From the NCBI GenBank assembly GCA_015501075.1, contig JADNYJ010000104.1:79486-143485 (forward strand): DNA of 64,000 nucleotides, written 5' to 3'. This DNA comes from Gymnopilus junonius. Taxonomy: Eukaryota; Basidiomycota; Agaricomycetes; Agaricales; Galerinaceae. Below are positions 23,090 to 35,072 of the stretch, in pieces. A program made the position numbers and the translations under genes. A model generated the notes under the pieces. That model was not told the DNA's origin and searched no databases. It saw only the letters and a list, made by a program, of their open reading frames with translations. The stretch's first letter is position 1, and the number at the start of each line of letters is the position of its first letter.

Positions 23090-23150
23090 TGACTGAGCTT
23101 TCAAATATGCCTATCGATCCCCAACTTCACAGCTTGAAATCGAAGCAAGC

Positions 23151-25385
23151 ATGGGATTTTCTATCACCGTTTCATTCTTACTCCTCACCGCGAACCTTGT
23201 TGCTGGAGCCATAGGCCCTACTGCAAACTTGGTTATAGCCAACAAGGTCATCGCACCCGATGGCTATAGTCGCTCGTATGCTAGTCTGTTACGACTGCTA
23301 TAAACTTATGAAGTTCACTTCCATTGCGTAGTTCTGTCTTGGCTGGAGCCACCGCAAATTCCCTCCAATTCCCTGGCCCACTTATTACTGGTTTCAAGGC
23401 ACGTATCTTCGACCCTGTTCTTGATATCATTAATTCTAATACTCGTAACCATTAGGGTAACACTTTCCGTCTGAATGTGATCGATAATTTGAACGACACG
23501 ACTATGTTGACGAGTACCAGCGTTGTAAGTTCTCAATAATTTGTACGAGTGAGTCTGCTTAGCATCACTACATTTCTAGCACTGGCATGGATTGTTCCAA
23601 GAGGGAAGTACCTGGGCAGATGGTCCGGCTGGTGTCACCCAGTGCCCTATTACTCCAGGGCATTCTTTCTTGTACCAGTTTACCATTCCAGACCAAGCAG
23701 GAACCTTCTGGTACCACTCGCATTATCGTAAGTCGACTTTCCAGCAAGTTTCAAATATTATCATTAATCTAATTTGTAGAAACTCAATATTGCGACGGGC
23801 TCCGAGGAGCTTTAGTTATCTATGATCCCCTTGATCCCCACCGAAGTCTGTGAGTAAAATGTTTCAAGAGGATCTCTTCCGATATTAACGTTACCGCTCT
23901 GATGGGCAGATATGATATTGACGATGGTATGATGCTACTTGTTTGAATGTTCTAATTTAATCTTTGGTTATAATTACATAGAGTCCACTGTCATCACACT
24001 TGCCGACTGGTACGTGACATCAATTGTCCGAAGTTTATTGAGTACTCTCTAACATAAATACGGCGATGTTTGTAGGTACCATACTCCTGCTCCCTCCGCT
24101 GGACTCGTACCCGCTTCAGTGTCAACTCTGATCAACGGTCTCGGTCGGTATGCCAATGGCACCTCACCTCTGGCTGTTATCAAGGTCCAGCAACATAAAC
24201 GTTACCGTTTCCGCTTAGTTTCGATCTCATGCGACCCTAACTTCTTGTTCTCTATCGATGGTCACACCATGGTATGCCGCACCTTTTTCGACCGATAATA
24301 GATGTATTCATGAAGTGGATATCAGACCATCATTGAGGCCGATGGCCAAAACACACAGCCTCTTACTGTCGATTCACTAACAATATTCGCGGCTCAACGA
24401 TACTCGTTCGTTTTGAATGCTAACCAGCCCGTTTCGAACTATTGGGTTCGCGCTTTACCCAACGGGGGAAGTCCTCCCGGATACGACGGGGGTGTCAACT
24501 CCGCCATCCTTCGTTACGTCGGAGCGCCCAATAGTGATCCGACGTCGACCTCTTCGCTTACCAACACCTTGTACGAGCCCAACCTCCATCCCCTCACAAA
24601 CCCTGCTGCACCCGGTGTCCAAAAACACGGCGCCGCTGATGTCAACATCAATCTTGATATTGTTTTTAATACTACAGAACTCTTGTTCAGGGTGAACAAT
24701 GCGACGTTCATCCCTCCCCCTGTACCCGTCCTTCTCCAGATTTTGAGCGGTGCTCATACCGCCCAGGAATTGCTTCCTTCCGGGTCCGTATATGTCCTGC
24801 CCAAGAACAAGGTCATCGAGATATCCATGCCCGGTGGATCTACAGGAAGCCCTCACCCTATCCATTTGCACGGGGTAAGCCATCTACAGTTCAACTCATC
24901 TTTCGGGTCTTATTTTTTCCCCCTTATCAGCACACGTTCTCCGTCGTTCGGAGCGCTAACAGCTCGGTCTATAACTACCAGAACCCTGTTAGGCGCGATG
25001 TGGTCAGCATAGGAACTAGTACTACTGATAACACGACTATTCGTTTCGAGACTAATAACGCTGGTCCATGGATTATGCATTGGTCAGTCTCTGTCTGCAT
25101 CACATTACCGCACTTTCTCATTAATATTTATTCAAAAGCCATATTGACTGGCATCTGCAACTGTACGTGCTTCTTTGGTGTCTTAAAGAACCTGATTGCT
25201 GAAGGATTGGTTTAGTGGCTTGGCCGTCGTTATGGCAGAAGATATTCCGGATATACAGACAACCCATCCTCCCTGTAAGTATCGCACTGCTTCCCTCAGA
25301 TATTGTCTAAACCAATCTCTTTTCTTCAGCTGCTTGGAGCCAGCTTTGCCCTATTTTCGATGCTTTGCCCCCTCAAACTTTCTAA
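23151..25385 (+). CDS. Laccase (secreted multicopper oxidase)
   Basis: Oxidises phenolics with reduction of O2 to water; secreted, with roles in lignin, pigment or development. Signal peptide [20 protein letters not shown] and mature start near [13 protein letters not shown]. The four copper signatures are complete: HWHGLFQ with [13 protein letters not shown] (L1), [19 protein letters not shown] (L2), HPIHLHGHTFSV (L3), and HCHIDWHL spanning the intron at about 25083-25130 (L4). The residue ten after the L4 cysteine is leucine (HLQLGLAVV), a class 2 pattern generally linked to lower redox potential than phenylalanine. Ends [10 protein letters not shown] with TAA at 25383. More than ten small introns, all joining in frame with no indel. 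About 860 bp downstream lies a hAT-like element. Confidence 0.97.
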
Positions 25386-26234
25386 TGGAGTTATGGTCGC
25401 GCTTGCTACGGGTGAATGTCCAACAAACTAGCTATTCTTATTGTATATCTGTATACGCGGCTGGAACAACGTTCAAACTGTATAAATTTTCTATTTTGAA
25501 ATTGGAATTGGACTTTTGTTGTCATCCCTCGTTTGAATCAACATCGTTATCTTTTACTGAGTCTTTTGTAGTCGATCCTGTGGTCGTCATAATTGCGGAA
25601 TACCCCTATCATTCGGTGGTGCCAATTTACTAATCTGGATGGATTTACCTCACTTGGAAGCAGTCGGAGTTTTGTTCATGTGGGACGCGTAGTAATCAAT
25701 CGTCCTCTTTACTTCTTTTAGGTGAATTTACACCCTTTATGTAGACGGAACAGGATGGACAATCCAACGCGAAGGTTCGACAGACCTCTGATCCACTAGG
25801 GTTTCATCCTTCAACCCGGAGTCCAGTGCCAGGACCTTGCAGTCTGCAGATTGATTGTGCCAGTCTGCCTGTCGCCAGTGCCAACGCTTCAGTGACACTC
25901 TACTTGTTCTGGTAAATTTGCGCTTGGCTCTACTTAGGACTTTCATCAACTGTGATTACCGAGTTGAATAGCGCTCCTCGGTCAGTCTCAGTAACACATA
26001 ATACAAGTTACCTCTCAAAATGCTCAAATTTCTAATGATGCTGAGTAAACTATTACAGTTGCAACTTAATGTTCTCGTAATATCGGAAATTCCTAAGACT
26101 TTCTCAAGCAGATACTCGTTTCGACGAGGCAAGGATTGATCTACTATCTGTCTTGGGCATGTCATTCACAGCTCTACTTGATTAATCCATCGAGTATATA
26201 GATAGTCCTAATTTCACGTGCAACAATCAATTAA
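25386..26234. other. Intergenic, laccase 3' flank
   Basis: Sequence after the laccase stop is AT-rich at first. No gene is identified. The minus frame at 25737-25949 is basic and unsupported. Confidence 0.35.
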
Positions 26235-26242
26235 ACCATCAC
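26235..26242. repeat. Target-site duplication, left copy
   Basis: ACCATCAC, identical to 27067-27074 on the other side of the hAT-like element. Confidence 0.8.
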
Positions 26243-27066
26243 AGGACCCTGGATTATCCTGAAATGGGTCGGATACGGATCCACCCCTATGCGCGGCTGA
26301 AGGCCGCGCGACTCGGATACCAAAACGGCCTATCCACCCATCTATGGTAAGATCGTCTATCGACCCAACAACCCAGGCCACGGGCCATAGGTCGGATACC
26401 GTCCACGTGTGTGATCCACTGTGCGGAGGCTCGAGCCGATCAATTGTCTCGGGCCACGATTGAAAGTTAATGATATGGTTGTTTGTCACCACTTCCTGGC
26501 CTTGGACAATGGCTTTAGAGGTTGTTCGATGATGGCCTGCCGAATATTTTCATGTAGTTATATACAAATTATCATGGACCAGCACATTTTCTCCTTTTCT
26601 TCCTCATTTCGCTGTCTTCCCTGTGCAATGCCCCCTGGCATAGACCTCAGTCTCAAGTCCACAGGTGACTTCTCCTCATGGTTGAAGTCAGGAAAAGTAT
26701 ACAAGGATATTCGAGATTTTGTATCTGAAGAGTTTTATGACGAATTTCCCTTTCTGAAAAGGTGCGGAGCCTTCTGCCATCCCCACATTCACTATTTCGG
26801 AGCTTCTTGATGTCGAACGAAGAAACCGGTGAAGTAAAGTAGAAACCGAGCAGTAGAAATATTTTGGGATTTTTTAACGAATTTTAGGCAATTTTAGCTA
26901 CTTTCTTTCGATGTCGGATACGCCATCCACCCAAGAGGGGAATTTTTTTGACTCGGATACGTAATCCTCCCAAATCTGGCTCAAATTGACCACTTTTTCG
27001 TCCATCCTTGGAGGGCAAAATTTGGGGTTTCTGTATCCGACCCATCTCAGAAAAATCCAGGGTCCT
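26243..27066. mobile_element. Non-autonomous hAT-like DNA transposon, 824 bp, with 8-bp target duplication
   Basis: Both ends begin AGGACCCTGGAT when read inward. The terminal inverted repeats match over 37 bp with four mismatches (26243-26279 against the complement of 27030-27066). An exact 8-bp direct repeat ACCATCAC flanks the element (26235-26242 and 27067-27074), the target duplication length of the hAT superfamily. The octamer TCGGATAC occurs at 26269, 26313, 26392, 26914 and 26953, and inverted at 27033. The copies lie in the two end zones, as hAT transposase-binding subterminal motifs do. No transposase is encoded. The exact duplication suggests a fairly recent insertion. Confidence 0.85.
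26291..26309. repeat. Subterminal hairpin inside the hAT-like element
   Basis: GCGCGGC, a TGAAG loop, then GCCGCGC: a perfect 7-bp GC stem 48 bp inside the left terminus, between two TCGGATAC motifs. Confidence 0.6.
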
Positions 27067-27074
27067 ACCATCAC
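27067..27074. repeat. Target-site duplication, right copy
   Basis: ACCATCAC, directly after the right terminal repeat; see the element at 26243-27066. Confidence 0.8.
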
Positions 27075-28188
27075 CTCAGGAACATCGGCTAGTCATGCTG
27101 AATGCTTTTCAGCGCTCAACTGCAGGCTTTGTTTCTTCGAATTGGGGGAAATCAGAGTTATAATTCAGTGGGAATTGCTTTAAACATTACAGTGAGCCCA
27201 ATGGCCACTTTGTGATCACTTCAGAAGGGAAAGATATAAAAAATCAAGACCTTGCAGCCTGCGAATTCTGTGGCAGAGTCAGCAGTGGTGGTGTTGGTTA
27301 GTTTGCTAGTCCTGAATTTTACCGCCCTTGAATGTGTGAGGCCCTCAAAGAATTCTATTCCAACTCTTGCAATTTCACTGCTTCATCCTGAGGGGTCGTT
27401 TGTCTTCTTTGCGGTGGGTGAGCCACGACTTGGGTGTTCCGTTTTTGAAACAAACATCACGCCCTGAAGGTCGAGCTGATCGAGCTTAACTCACGACTCG
27501 AGGAAGGTTCGAGGGTCGGAGTTTTAATTCCCATCAGCTCGAGTTCTATGTAGTTCCTCGAATTTGACACGCGGCAACACTACGCCGTTTTCATAATGAT
27601 AGGTCCATCAAAGTCCTGTTTGTTTATCCCAGTGTTTAGTTCTGTCTAAGAAAAGAAGAGCCTAGGAAGGTTAAATCTTGTGTTCGAACCTTTGCCAGCT
27701 CTTGCCGTGCCATGATTTAACCTCTGGAAGGATAGCCAACCAATTTATATAAGCAAATAGAAATCTCAGGAGCCCTATCGTTATGTAAACGGCTGTAACC
27801 AGAGTGTAAACCTGGTCATCACAGAGGACCGAGGAGTGTGCAGAACGAAAGAGGAAATTTTTGTCTGCATCACTGGCCGCTTAGCTGGACGCCGCGGCCG
27901 GCGTTTCCCGGCTACGCTAGGAATGCCGGTAGCTTAGACAGCTGTTTGTGGGATATGTTTATCCTAAGATATTATCTTATCAAATTTCAATGTAGTCTAC
28001 CACGTGATAAAAAACACGGAAAAACATCATTGGTCCGCTTGCTAAGCTCAACCTCTACAGCGTCAGCCACTATTTATATGACAACCCCAACGCAAATGCG
28101 TGCCACCCCGGCCATATATGTTCAAGCTGTAATATTACTCTACCCTGGTCCTCACAGAATTCTATCCTATCCTACATCGCCTTGAAGG
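27075..28188. other. Intergenic before the F-box gene
   Basis: No gene identified. A patch around 27470-27560 repeats CTCGA-type words in both orientations. The plus frame 27838-28185 lacks a recognisable domain, and its distal part is probably the F-box promoter/leader. Confidence 0.35.
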
Positions 28189-30101
28189 ATGACGTCTCCT
28201 GAGGTTTCGAAACGACCTCAGAGATTCGATGAGGCCAAAGGCATTCTCCATTCAGCGTGCACGCCCAGCAGCAGTATTCTCACCACCTCTTCCCGGTTAT
28301 TACCAGAAATATGGTTGGTCGTCTTCCCTTATCTCGAGTCTTCCGACCTTCAATCCATTTCTTTGGTGTGCTCAAATTTTCGATATATGGCACAACCTAT
28401 CCTATTTTCGGTCCTTGATACATCGCCCTTCCTCCTCTCTTACAACGAGATGCCAATTCTGCGTCCACGCAAATATTTTACACGATTCCTTGAAAGACTC
28501 GAACATTACAAGTCCCCCCATATCGCACATGGGGTCCGCCATTGTTGGATATCTCCCTATCCTCGCTCAGGATTCCCTCCGCGGAGCCACAACGACGATT
28601 TAGACCCGAATCTTATTATCGACTTAGCAGTCGCAGCCCTGCCGTATTTTGTAAATCTCACGTCAATCTCGTGGCACTGTATCGACATCCTTCCGCAGTG
28701 GTGGAGTACAATACGGTCGCTGCCGATCACGAATTTATGGCTTAACTCGTCATCTGTTCCCATTGATAATACGACGTCACCGCTTCCTACCATCCGTCAC
28801 CTCGATTTGGACCAGTGGCCTTGGGAAGGAAAAGTCACGGACCACGTTTCCATACATGAAGAGCAGAGTCATGGTGTAAGTTCAGCCGTTCTTCAACACA
28901 TCACTCGTCCCGATATAATCCAGTCTATCTCTGTTCCAAGAAGCGACACCGCGTCCAATGTTTTGTCCATTCTAGCCGACGAAACCTATCATTTGGTGTC
29001 TTTGAAAGTTCCATTCATTTCCTTGCTGGATTCGAATTTCGCCCAAGCCCTTGAGCACTGTCCGAGCCTCGTCTACCTGACTATATTCCCACCATCTACG
29101 GATGACAGGCCGCACGATATTCGCCTTGGTTCCATCGGATCATCCACTCTTCCTTCACTCACTAGCTATGAAGGACCTTACAAACATATATTGAAATTCT
29201 GCCACCAGCCATTAAAGCGCGTGTCGTTGTGGGGTTGGACGAGCGTCCTTACCTTTGCAATCCTGATACGCTGACCCAAATGTTGAAGGACCTCGCTGCA
29301 ACGGAGTCGGTTGATAGCCTCGGGCATCTTGAGATGACGGTCATGTCAATTTCTGTGGACCTTCTAGAGGTCTTATCGCACTTCAGGCATTTAGAACGGA
29401 TCATTATCAATCTCATGAAAGTTCGGCACCCACGCTCTATCAATTCACTACGAACGCGCCCGTTACGGTAAGGGAGTCTCCCAGAGTCTCGTCTCACGAC
29501 CTGTTCTAACTTCTAACCCTGCTCTCAGGCTTTATACGGTATAATGGGCAATACTATTCTTCCCCAGCGCGTCAAGCATATCAAGCTTTCGACCCGCCTG
29601 AGTAGCCGCTCTTTGCATCATGTCGCTCAAGAGCATGAAGCAGCGGCTTTCATGGAGTCATTTGCGAGGAGACACCCGTCTATTCAGAGCATTGAAATTG
29701 AATACGGAATATACTGGACTGGGATGTACAGCGTCTCATGGGGAAGGACCCGAGAGAACAAAGCCGACGCCGACGTCCAGTCTCCAAGGGACATAACTTA
29801 CCCGGGGAACCTTTTATCAAAATCCGATCCATCGCCCGACGTAGGAAACGATGGCGGTGGCTATTCATCCAAGTCATCTTCAAAAGATCATATCCTTTCG
29901 ACTGTAGTCTCGACCATCCATCCTTTACCCTTGGGGAGGTTGACTTTCACAGAGCATAAAAGGAAAATCTTTTTTCCTCGTGATTCCACGGGCGCCATTG
30001 GCGATCCGGCCAACTTGGAGTTTGAAGATGACGATGAGAGGAGATTTTGGAACCTGATCTGGAGCCATCTCCGACGTTTTTTTGGGAGGAACAGCCCATG
30101 A
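28189..30101 (+). CDS. F-box/leucine-rich-type protein 1
   Basis: Likely SCF ubiquitin-ligase adaptor of the large Agaricomycete F-box group. The start MTSPEVSKRPQRFDEAK precedes an F-box: LLPEIWLVVFPYLESSDLQ, then SISLVCSNFRYMAQPILF (about residues 37-75). The rest has irregular leucine-rich segments (LPTIRHLDLDQWPW, DSLGHLEMTVMSISVDLLEV, HFRHLERIIINLM). The frame shifts at the G run 29231-29234 (VSLWG into LDERPYLCNP), best explained by one missing G. An intron follows at about 29470-29528, but its joint to the final piece (29544-30101: HIKLSTRLSSRSLHH, IHPLPLGRLTFTEHKRK) is off frame, so the last exon boundary is uncertain. The target protein is unknown. Confidence 0.75.
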
Positions 30102-30733
30102 ACGATTGAACTTGATGTATGGAAGATGTTGGACATGTATTTGTATTAGAATACACAGATTTTACGTAGTGTTGATCCACGACCGCTACTATTTTCAGCT
30201 ATATATTTATTATTAGTTGAAGATTTTCCTTCGTATCGCTCCGGAAAATTGGGTCACACAGTGTGCTTCCAATTAGCTCATTTCAGGGACGTAAGCGTGA
30301 AAGCGCGCTCGCAAGCCTGCCAGAACCCTGATGCATCAGCAAGTACAAGTACAAGTACTCAGTGTAGACATCTAAAACTTTACTCCTCGGTTGGAACAAA
30401 GTTACGTGAAGCTGATCCGGCGCTTCAGCCTCGCGGACGCTATTTGGGTGTCTGAATTGAATGTGCTAAGTGCTCCTAAGCCTGATGCTTGCCAGAATAC
30501 GACGAAGCCCTTCTCGGCATGCATATCCCCGGTCCTACTATGCTATATACTTCATTACGCGGAGCCGTTTGCTTAGAAATGTTGACTGTGCAGTCATGCG
30601 CATTATTGCAAATCCAAGTTTATTTGTCTATTTTTTTTTTGGGCTCGAATTAGGGCCCCAAACCGATATATAAAATGGCACTGGTTGAAACGAGTGCAGA
30701 TCGACAAGCCAAGCTTGCCTCCCCCATTGGAAT
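30102..30733. other. Intergenic with microsatellite and TATA box
   Basis: Contains three perfect tandem copies of AAGTAC (30341-30358), a T run near 30634, and TATATAAAA at 30667-30675, which is 67 bp before the next ATG. Nothing else is seen. Confidence 0.5.
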
Positions 30734-32459
30734 ATGTTCCGCTTTGCTCAGCTCCTGATCCTTTCTCTGACCTTTGCTTCAGGTGCGGTAGCATCTGCCA
30801 TGCCTCGTGCATCAGACACCGCCCCAGCTGCCGGGGCAGCATACTGTTAGTGTATTCTATGCTGCTGCACAGAAGGTCAAATTAACATCGATACCTAAAC
30901 CAGTCATACTGGATGATTCATCCCAGAAGTTATTTCACTGAAGATGGCTGCTGACGGAACCCTGGTAAGTAGCTGACATTTCAAGAAATGCGCTGCAACT
31001 GGTTCACGCAATTCTAGGGCCCATCTGCTCGTGTCTTCGACGCTGGAGGTGTTGGCCAGCGCGCGACGCATATTACTCCTCCGGGCAAACCCCCTTCCTT
31101 CTTTTCCCCTGGACCAGATCCTCTTTTCACGCAAGGCGCGGTCGTGGTGAACCAGAAGGCTAGAATCTTGGCAACGGTCAATGTAAGTCCTCGAAATGGA
31201 CGTAGTGCAATGTATGATCTGATGGTATTTCATCATTTTGCAGCCCGGGTCTAATACTGTCTCCTTATTCCACATCGACGCGGAAGATCCCACCAAATTG
31301 ACGCCCTTCGGCAAGCCGGCGAACTCTGGCGGCGAGTTTCCTATTGCAGTCACTATCAACTCCGAAGGAACGACTGTCTGTGTCCTCAATGGAGGCGCGG
31401 TAAATGGTGTCAAGTAAGAATTTCCGTGACAGTTCCATTATATCGCGGGTACCAATTTTAACTAGTTGCTTCTCCGTGAACCCCATTCTTGGTCTCGTCC
31501 CGAAGCCAAACACTCTCCGATTCTTGAACGTAAACCAGACAACTCCTCCCACTGGTCCACTTGGAAGCCTCAGCACAATTGTTTTCAGTCATGATGAGAG
31601 CAAACTCTTGACTCTTGTGAAGGGAGGAAAGGACGTGACACCAAATGGCAATTATATATTCATTCTTTTTCTTTTTGTAAATTTCTCATAGTCATCTTCC
31701 AGCATTCCTAGCCGCCTGGGCCTTTGGACCAGATGGCTCTCTTTCCAAAAACGCTGTCAAGTCGTTCACAGCTGATGACGGCCGTGTCCCTTTCACCTTG
31801 GTCAATATTCCTGGATCAAATGCTTATGTTGCAGGCGATCCGACCGTTGGCTTTGAAATATTCGACTTCGGAAATTCAACCTCCTTGTCGGCTACCGGAA
31901 TAAGCACCCCCATTCCAAATCAGATACTCGCTTGCTGGGTATCATATAACCCAATATCAGGCAACTTTTACATCATTGACCCTGTTCTTTCGACCATTAC
32001 GGAAGTTCACTTTGATGCCAAGTTGAACTCGACAATTGTCAAGGTATTTGAGCACCTTTTTTTGCGCTTTCAAACCTTCTCACCTGGAAATATTTCATGT
32101 AGCAATATGTTCCGCTAGCGAACTCAGGCACCCTCGACAACATTGTTTCAATTATCGGAAAGCATTCGTAGGCCGTTTGAGTTACGATAGGAAAATTATG
32201 CATTGATTCCCTTTCAATTTCAGATTCCTGCATATATTACAACCTCTTACTTCGTCGATTACTACTCTTTCTGTGGACCGACCAGGAGGTGCTTTGCCTG
32301 TGCAGATATTTAACTTAACGTCTGCACTCAAAGATGCTGGACTTTCTACCTACAGTAAGTCAATACATGGTGTCATATTCTTTAGAATCGTTGAAACTGA
32401 CGTATTTCTTTCAAGACAATCTGAACTTCCAGGGAATGGCTACATACATTCTAAAGTAA
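30734..32459 (+). CDS. Secreted beta-propeller protein, 3-carboxymuconate-cyclase-like
   Basis: The start MFRFAQLLILSLTFASGAVA is a signal peptide. Downstream exons give the repeated propeller blades of a family common in wood- and litter-decay basidiomycetes: GPSARVFDAGGVGQRATH, PDPLFTQGAVVVNQKARILA, NPGSNTVSLFHIDAEDPTKL, GGEFPIAVTINSEGTTVCVL, GAVNGVK, KPNTLRFLNVNQTTPPTGP, LSTIVFSHDESKLL, then a C-terminal half ending QGMATYILK (stop at 32457). Relatives are annotated by similarity to lactonase/3-carboxy-cis,cis-muconate lactonizing enzyme, but the activity of the fungal secreted group is largely unproven. The joins around exon 1-2 (30780-30960) are the least sure. It lies between two F-box-type genes without obvious functional connection. 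Confidence 0.78.
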
Positions 32460-32737
32460 AGTGAAAGAAGAAGAAGGTTATACCATCAAGTACATATATG
32501 TAGATGGAATTTCCCGTGTGCTACCTATGATGCTGCCTAAATGATATTTGATGATCGTGCTCGACGCGCAAGCTACTGCAAAAAGCTTCAAGCCTCGAGT
32601 GGTCGCATACTATTTTTAGTTGTTTTGTCCTCATATGTAATATGTATAGCAGCTCCTAATCACGCCACATCAGGCCAAGGTCACACGTTTAGAGACACCA
32701 TCATCCACTTCGCTCACCTTCCAACCTCTACCTTATC

Positions 32738-34198
32738 ATGTCATTGGAATCAGGAACTGTGCGTCCTTTAGTCAAGGAGCAGCCATCAGAGTCTCCCTTA
32801 GGCTCGCAGTCGTCGATCGCTCCAGTGCTTCCTCAGGAAATCATCGACCTCATTGTAGATGAATTGGCTAGCAACATAGACGATCAGCTTTGTCGTCGGA
32901 CACTCCATGACTGTGCCTTTAGCAGTCACTCATTTCGATCGCGAGTCATCGTCCATACATACGGCCACATCGAGATCACACAGAAGTCTTCTATAGATGA
33001 CATGCACAGTCGCTTTGAAGGACTTCTAGATATCCTAGAAAACGACCCTTCTATTGGCTCAAGTGTCCGAGTGCTTGAAATTAGCAGCGCCTCTGTGCCT
33101 TTTTTTGCGTCCTTCTGGAAAATGGAGAATAGTGCCATATCTCTCGTCTTGAACCATCTCAATTCCATTCAGAGACTTGTTTTGAGGGAGAGAGGCGAAA
33201 GACCAATGACATGGGCTTCAATAGAGAAAGACACTGTTTCTTCTCTCCTAAAAATACTTCAATCTCCATCTCTTCGAAGCCTGGAGCTGGAGCGATTTAG
33301 AGATTTCCCCATAGGTACCATTAAAAAATGCAAAAGACTTAACGAAATTTCTCTCATGCATATTGAATGCTCCACCGAAGAGCATTTCGTAATATCAGGT
33401 TTTTTTCTGTTCCCTGCTCAAATCGATAGGGAGCTGACATTTCATGACCCCAGGAATAATGATGGAAGAACGAGTCCGGCTTAATATTGTCAATATCGAC
33501 AATTCACACACCGCTATAGCATCCCTTCTGTTGCTTCCTGGCATCTTCTCTCACTTGCAAATTCTTCAAGTAGGTTTAAAATCCATGAACGATATAACTA
33601 CGACTCGAGATATTATACTTGAATCGGCACAAACACTTGAAGAACTTGACCTTGCGTTTCATACTGTGACACGCCTTCCACCAAGTATGTGTAAAGGGTT
33701 CCGTTGTTGCAAGTATTGATATTTACGATCTTCATGACAGACTCTCAAAGTCCCTCTACCGAAATTAATCTGGGTCTTATTCCATCATTGCGACGGATGG
33801 CTGTGAAATGTACCATTGATTTCTTCGTTTCACGTTTTCCGGATATTCTACGCAGCTTACTCGAATTACGAGACACATCAAGCAATCTTGAAAGTCTTAG
33901 TATATCGATCAGTTGGGAAGATGTCCCTGTTGGTCAGGAATTACGCTTGGTTGAGCTCCACGAAGATTGGATTGCAATTGACCACTTACTAGCGAATAGC
34001 AAATATGTTGCTTTACGGAGTGTGGATTTCACTCTACGATTTGGCCTTATATCATGGTTTCCATTAAACGCTCCATCGATAACCAACAAGAGAATTCGGC
34101 CTCTGACAGATAAACTTTTCCCTAGGATCAGGGCTTCCAGGCAGATTGCCTTTGATATCACCATCGATGTAAATCATAGCTCTCGGAGCTTTTGGTAG
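32738..34198 (+). CDS. F-box/leucine-rich-like protein 2
   Basis: Exons 32738-33398, 33454-33684 and 33741-34198 join in frame to 449 residues. The N-terminal segment SIAPVLPQEIIDLIVDELA is the start of an F-box-like helix (LPxEIIDLIVDxL), continuing HDCAFSSHSFRSRVIVHTYG. This is the common Agaricomycete arrangement where a degenerate F-box precedes loose leucine-rich repeats (SLRSLELERFRDF, HLQILQVGLKSM, TLEELDLAFHTV, NLESLSISISWED). No signal peptide or membrane segment. It is probably an adaptor for ubiquitin ligases, with target unknown. It is not a close copy of the F-box gene at 28189. Confidence 0.8.
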
Positions 34199-34339
34199 AA
34201 TTACGTTATTTATTTCTTCAGGTAGAAAGTGACTGGTGAACAGATAGATCTTAGGCTACCTTATGTCAAGTTTCATAATTTACGCGTTAATCAAAACGGA
34301 AAGCTCTGACTCTTTGGCATTAATATAGTACGCTTATTC

Positions 34340-35072
34340 TTAATTACTCGGGGGACCAAAACTTTCAGGGAGTAGTGCACCCAACGTTGTTTCCTTCACT
34401 CCACCTTCTGTGTACCCGACTTTCGGTTCTAACTTCTGCGGGTAGTCTCCAGGAATAAGCAATATTGGCATATCTTCCGAGCAGAATTCTTTTAGGACCT
34501 GCCGACATATTCCACAGAGCGATATTGTAGAGTTGATATTCCTTTTCAAGGGCTGTCAGTCCGAAGATATGTCGCATAAGGATAACCTGATGACGAACCC
34601 TACAACGGCTAACCCAGTAAACGAGCGAATTCCCTCGCTCTGTGTAGTACGTGGTGAGCTATTGATAATTTATTGAAGGCAAGGACAACCCTTACTACGG
34701 CCTTCACAATCGCCGTGCATTCAGCGCACATTGTTGCCCCTGCACACCGCTCATATAAGTTTGTCTGACGTCGCTTCACATTGACGTAAACTTGTGACCC
34801 ACCATAGCTCGCGTTATCAATGCTAGCTCCCTTGGTTATCGTTCCATCCGACGTCAGTAGGGCTGCACCGACGGGAAAGTGGGAATGAGGGCTGTATGCT
34901 CCGTTCTTAGCTATATGGGATTGACGGAAAAATGTCAATCACCGATTTCTCCCATGGGCACCGATATTTTGTGCATCGATGTAAACCACTTACCTTCGAA
35001 TGCTTCTTTTATCAAGTTCTGCCGGTCTTCAGCAGACAAAACCCGACTCGGAGTTTTTGAGATCGTATTCAT
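34340..35072 (-). CDS. CDD1: Cytidine deaminase (tetrameric, zinc-dependent)
   Basis: Converts cytidine and deoxycytidine to uridine and deoxyuridine in pyrimidine salvage. The start MNTISKTPSRVLSAEDRQNL (ATG 35070-35072) is followed by AYSPHSHFPVGAALLTSDG, KGASIDNASYGG, MCAECTAIVKAV, EGIRSFTGLAVV, SLCGICRQVLKEF, ending LGALLPESFGPPSN (stop at 34340). Zinc ligands and the catalytic glutamate are present (CAE and CxxC). Two positions are unusual: the conserved CAER is CAEC, and the proline before the CxxC pair is leucine. In the Bacillus enzyme the arginine at the first position tempers the zinc site charge, so activity may differ. Four introns join without indels. Divergent from the MFS gene. 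Confidence 0.9.

Noticed and set aside
10473..25385. Hydrophobins plus laccase as a biosynthetic gene cluster
   Set aside because: No backbone synthase, tailoring enzymes or cluster regulator nearby; housekeeping and repair genes intervene.
26421..26810. 129-codon frame inside the hAT-like element as transposase
   Set aside because: Too short, no hAT dimerisation or zinc-finger BED motif, and its start lies in the end zone of the element.
27640..27740. Possible tRNA gene on the minus strand because of a GGTTCGAAC B-box-like word
   Set aside because: No A box, acceptor stem or anticodon arm can be folded around it.
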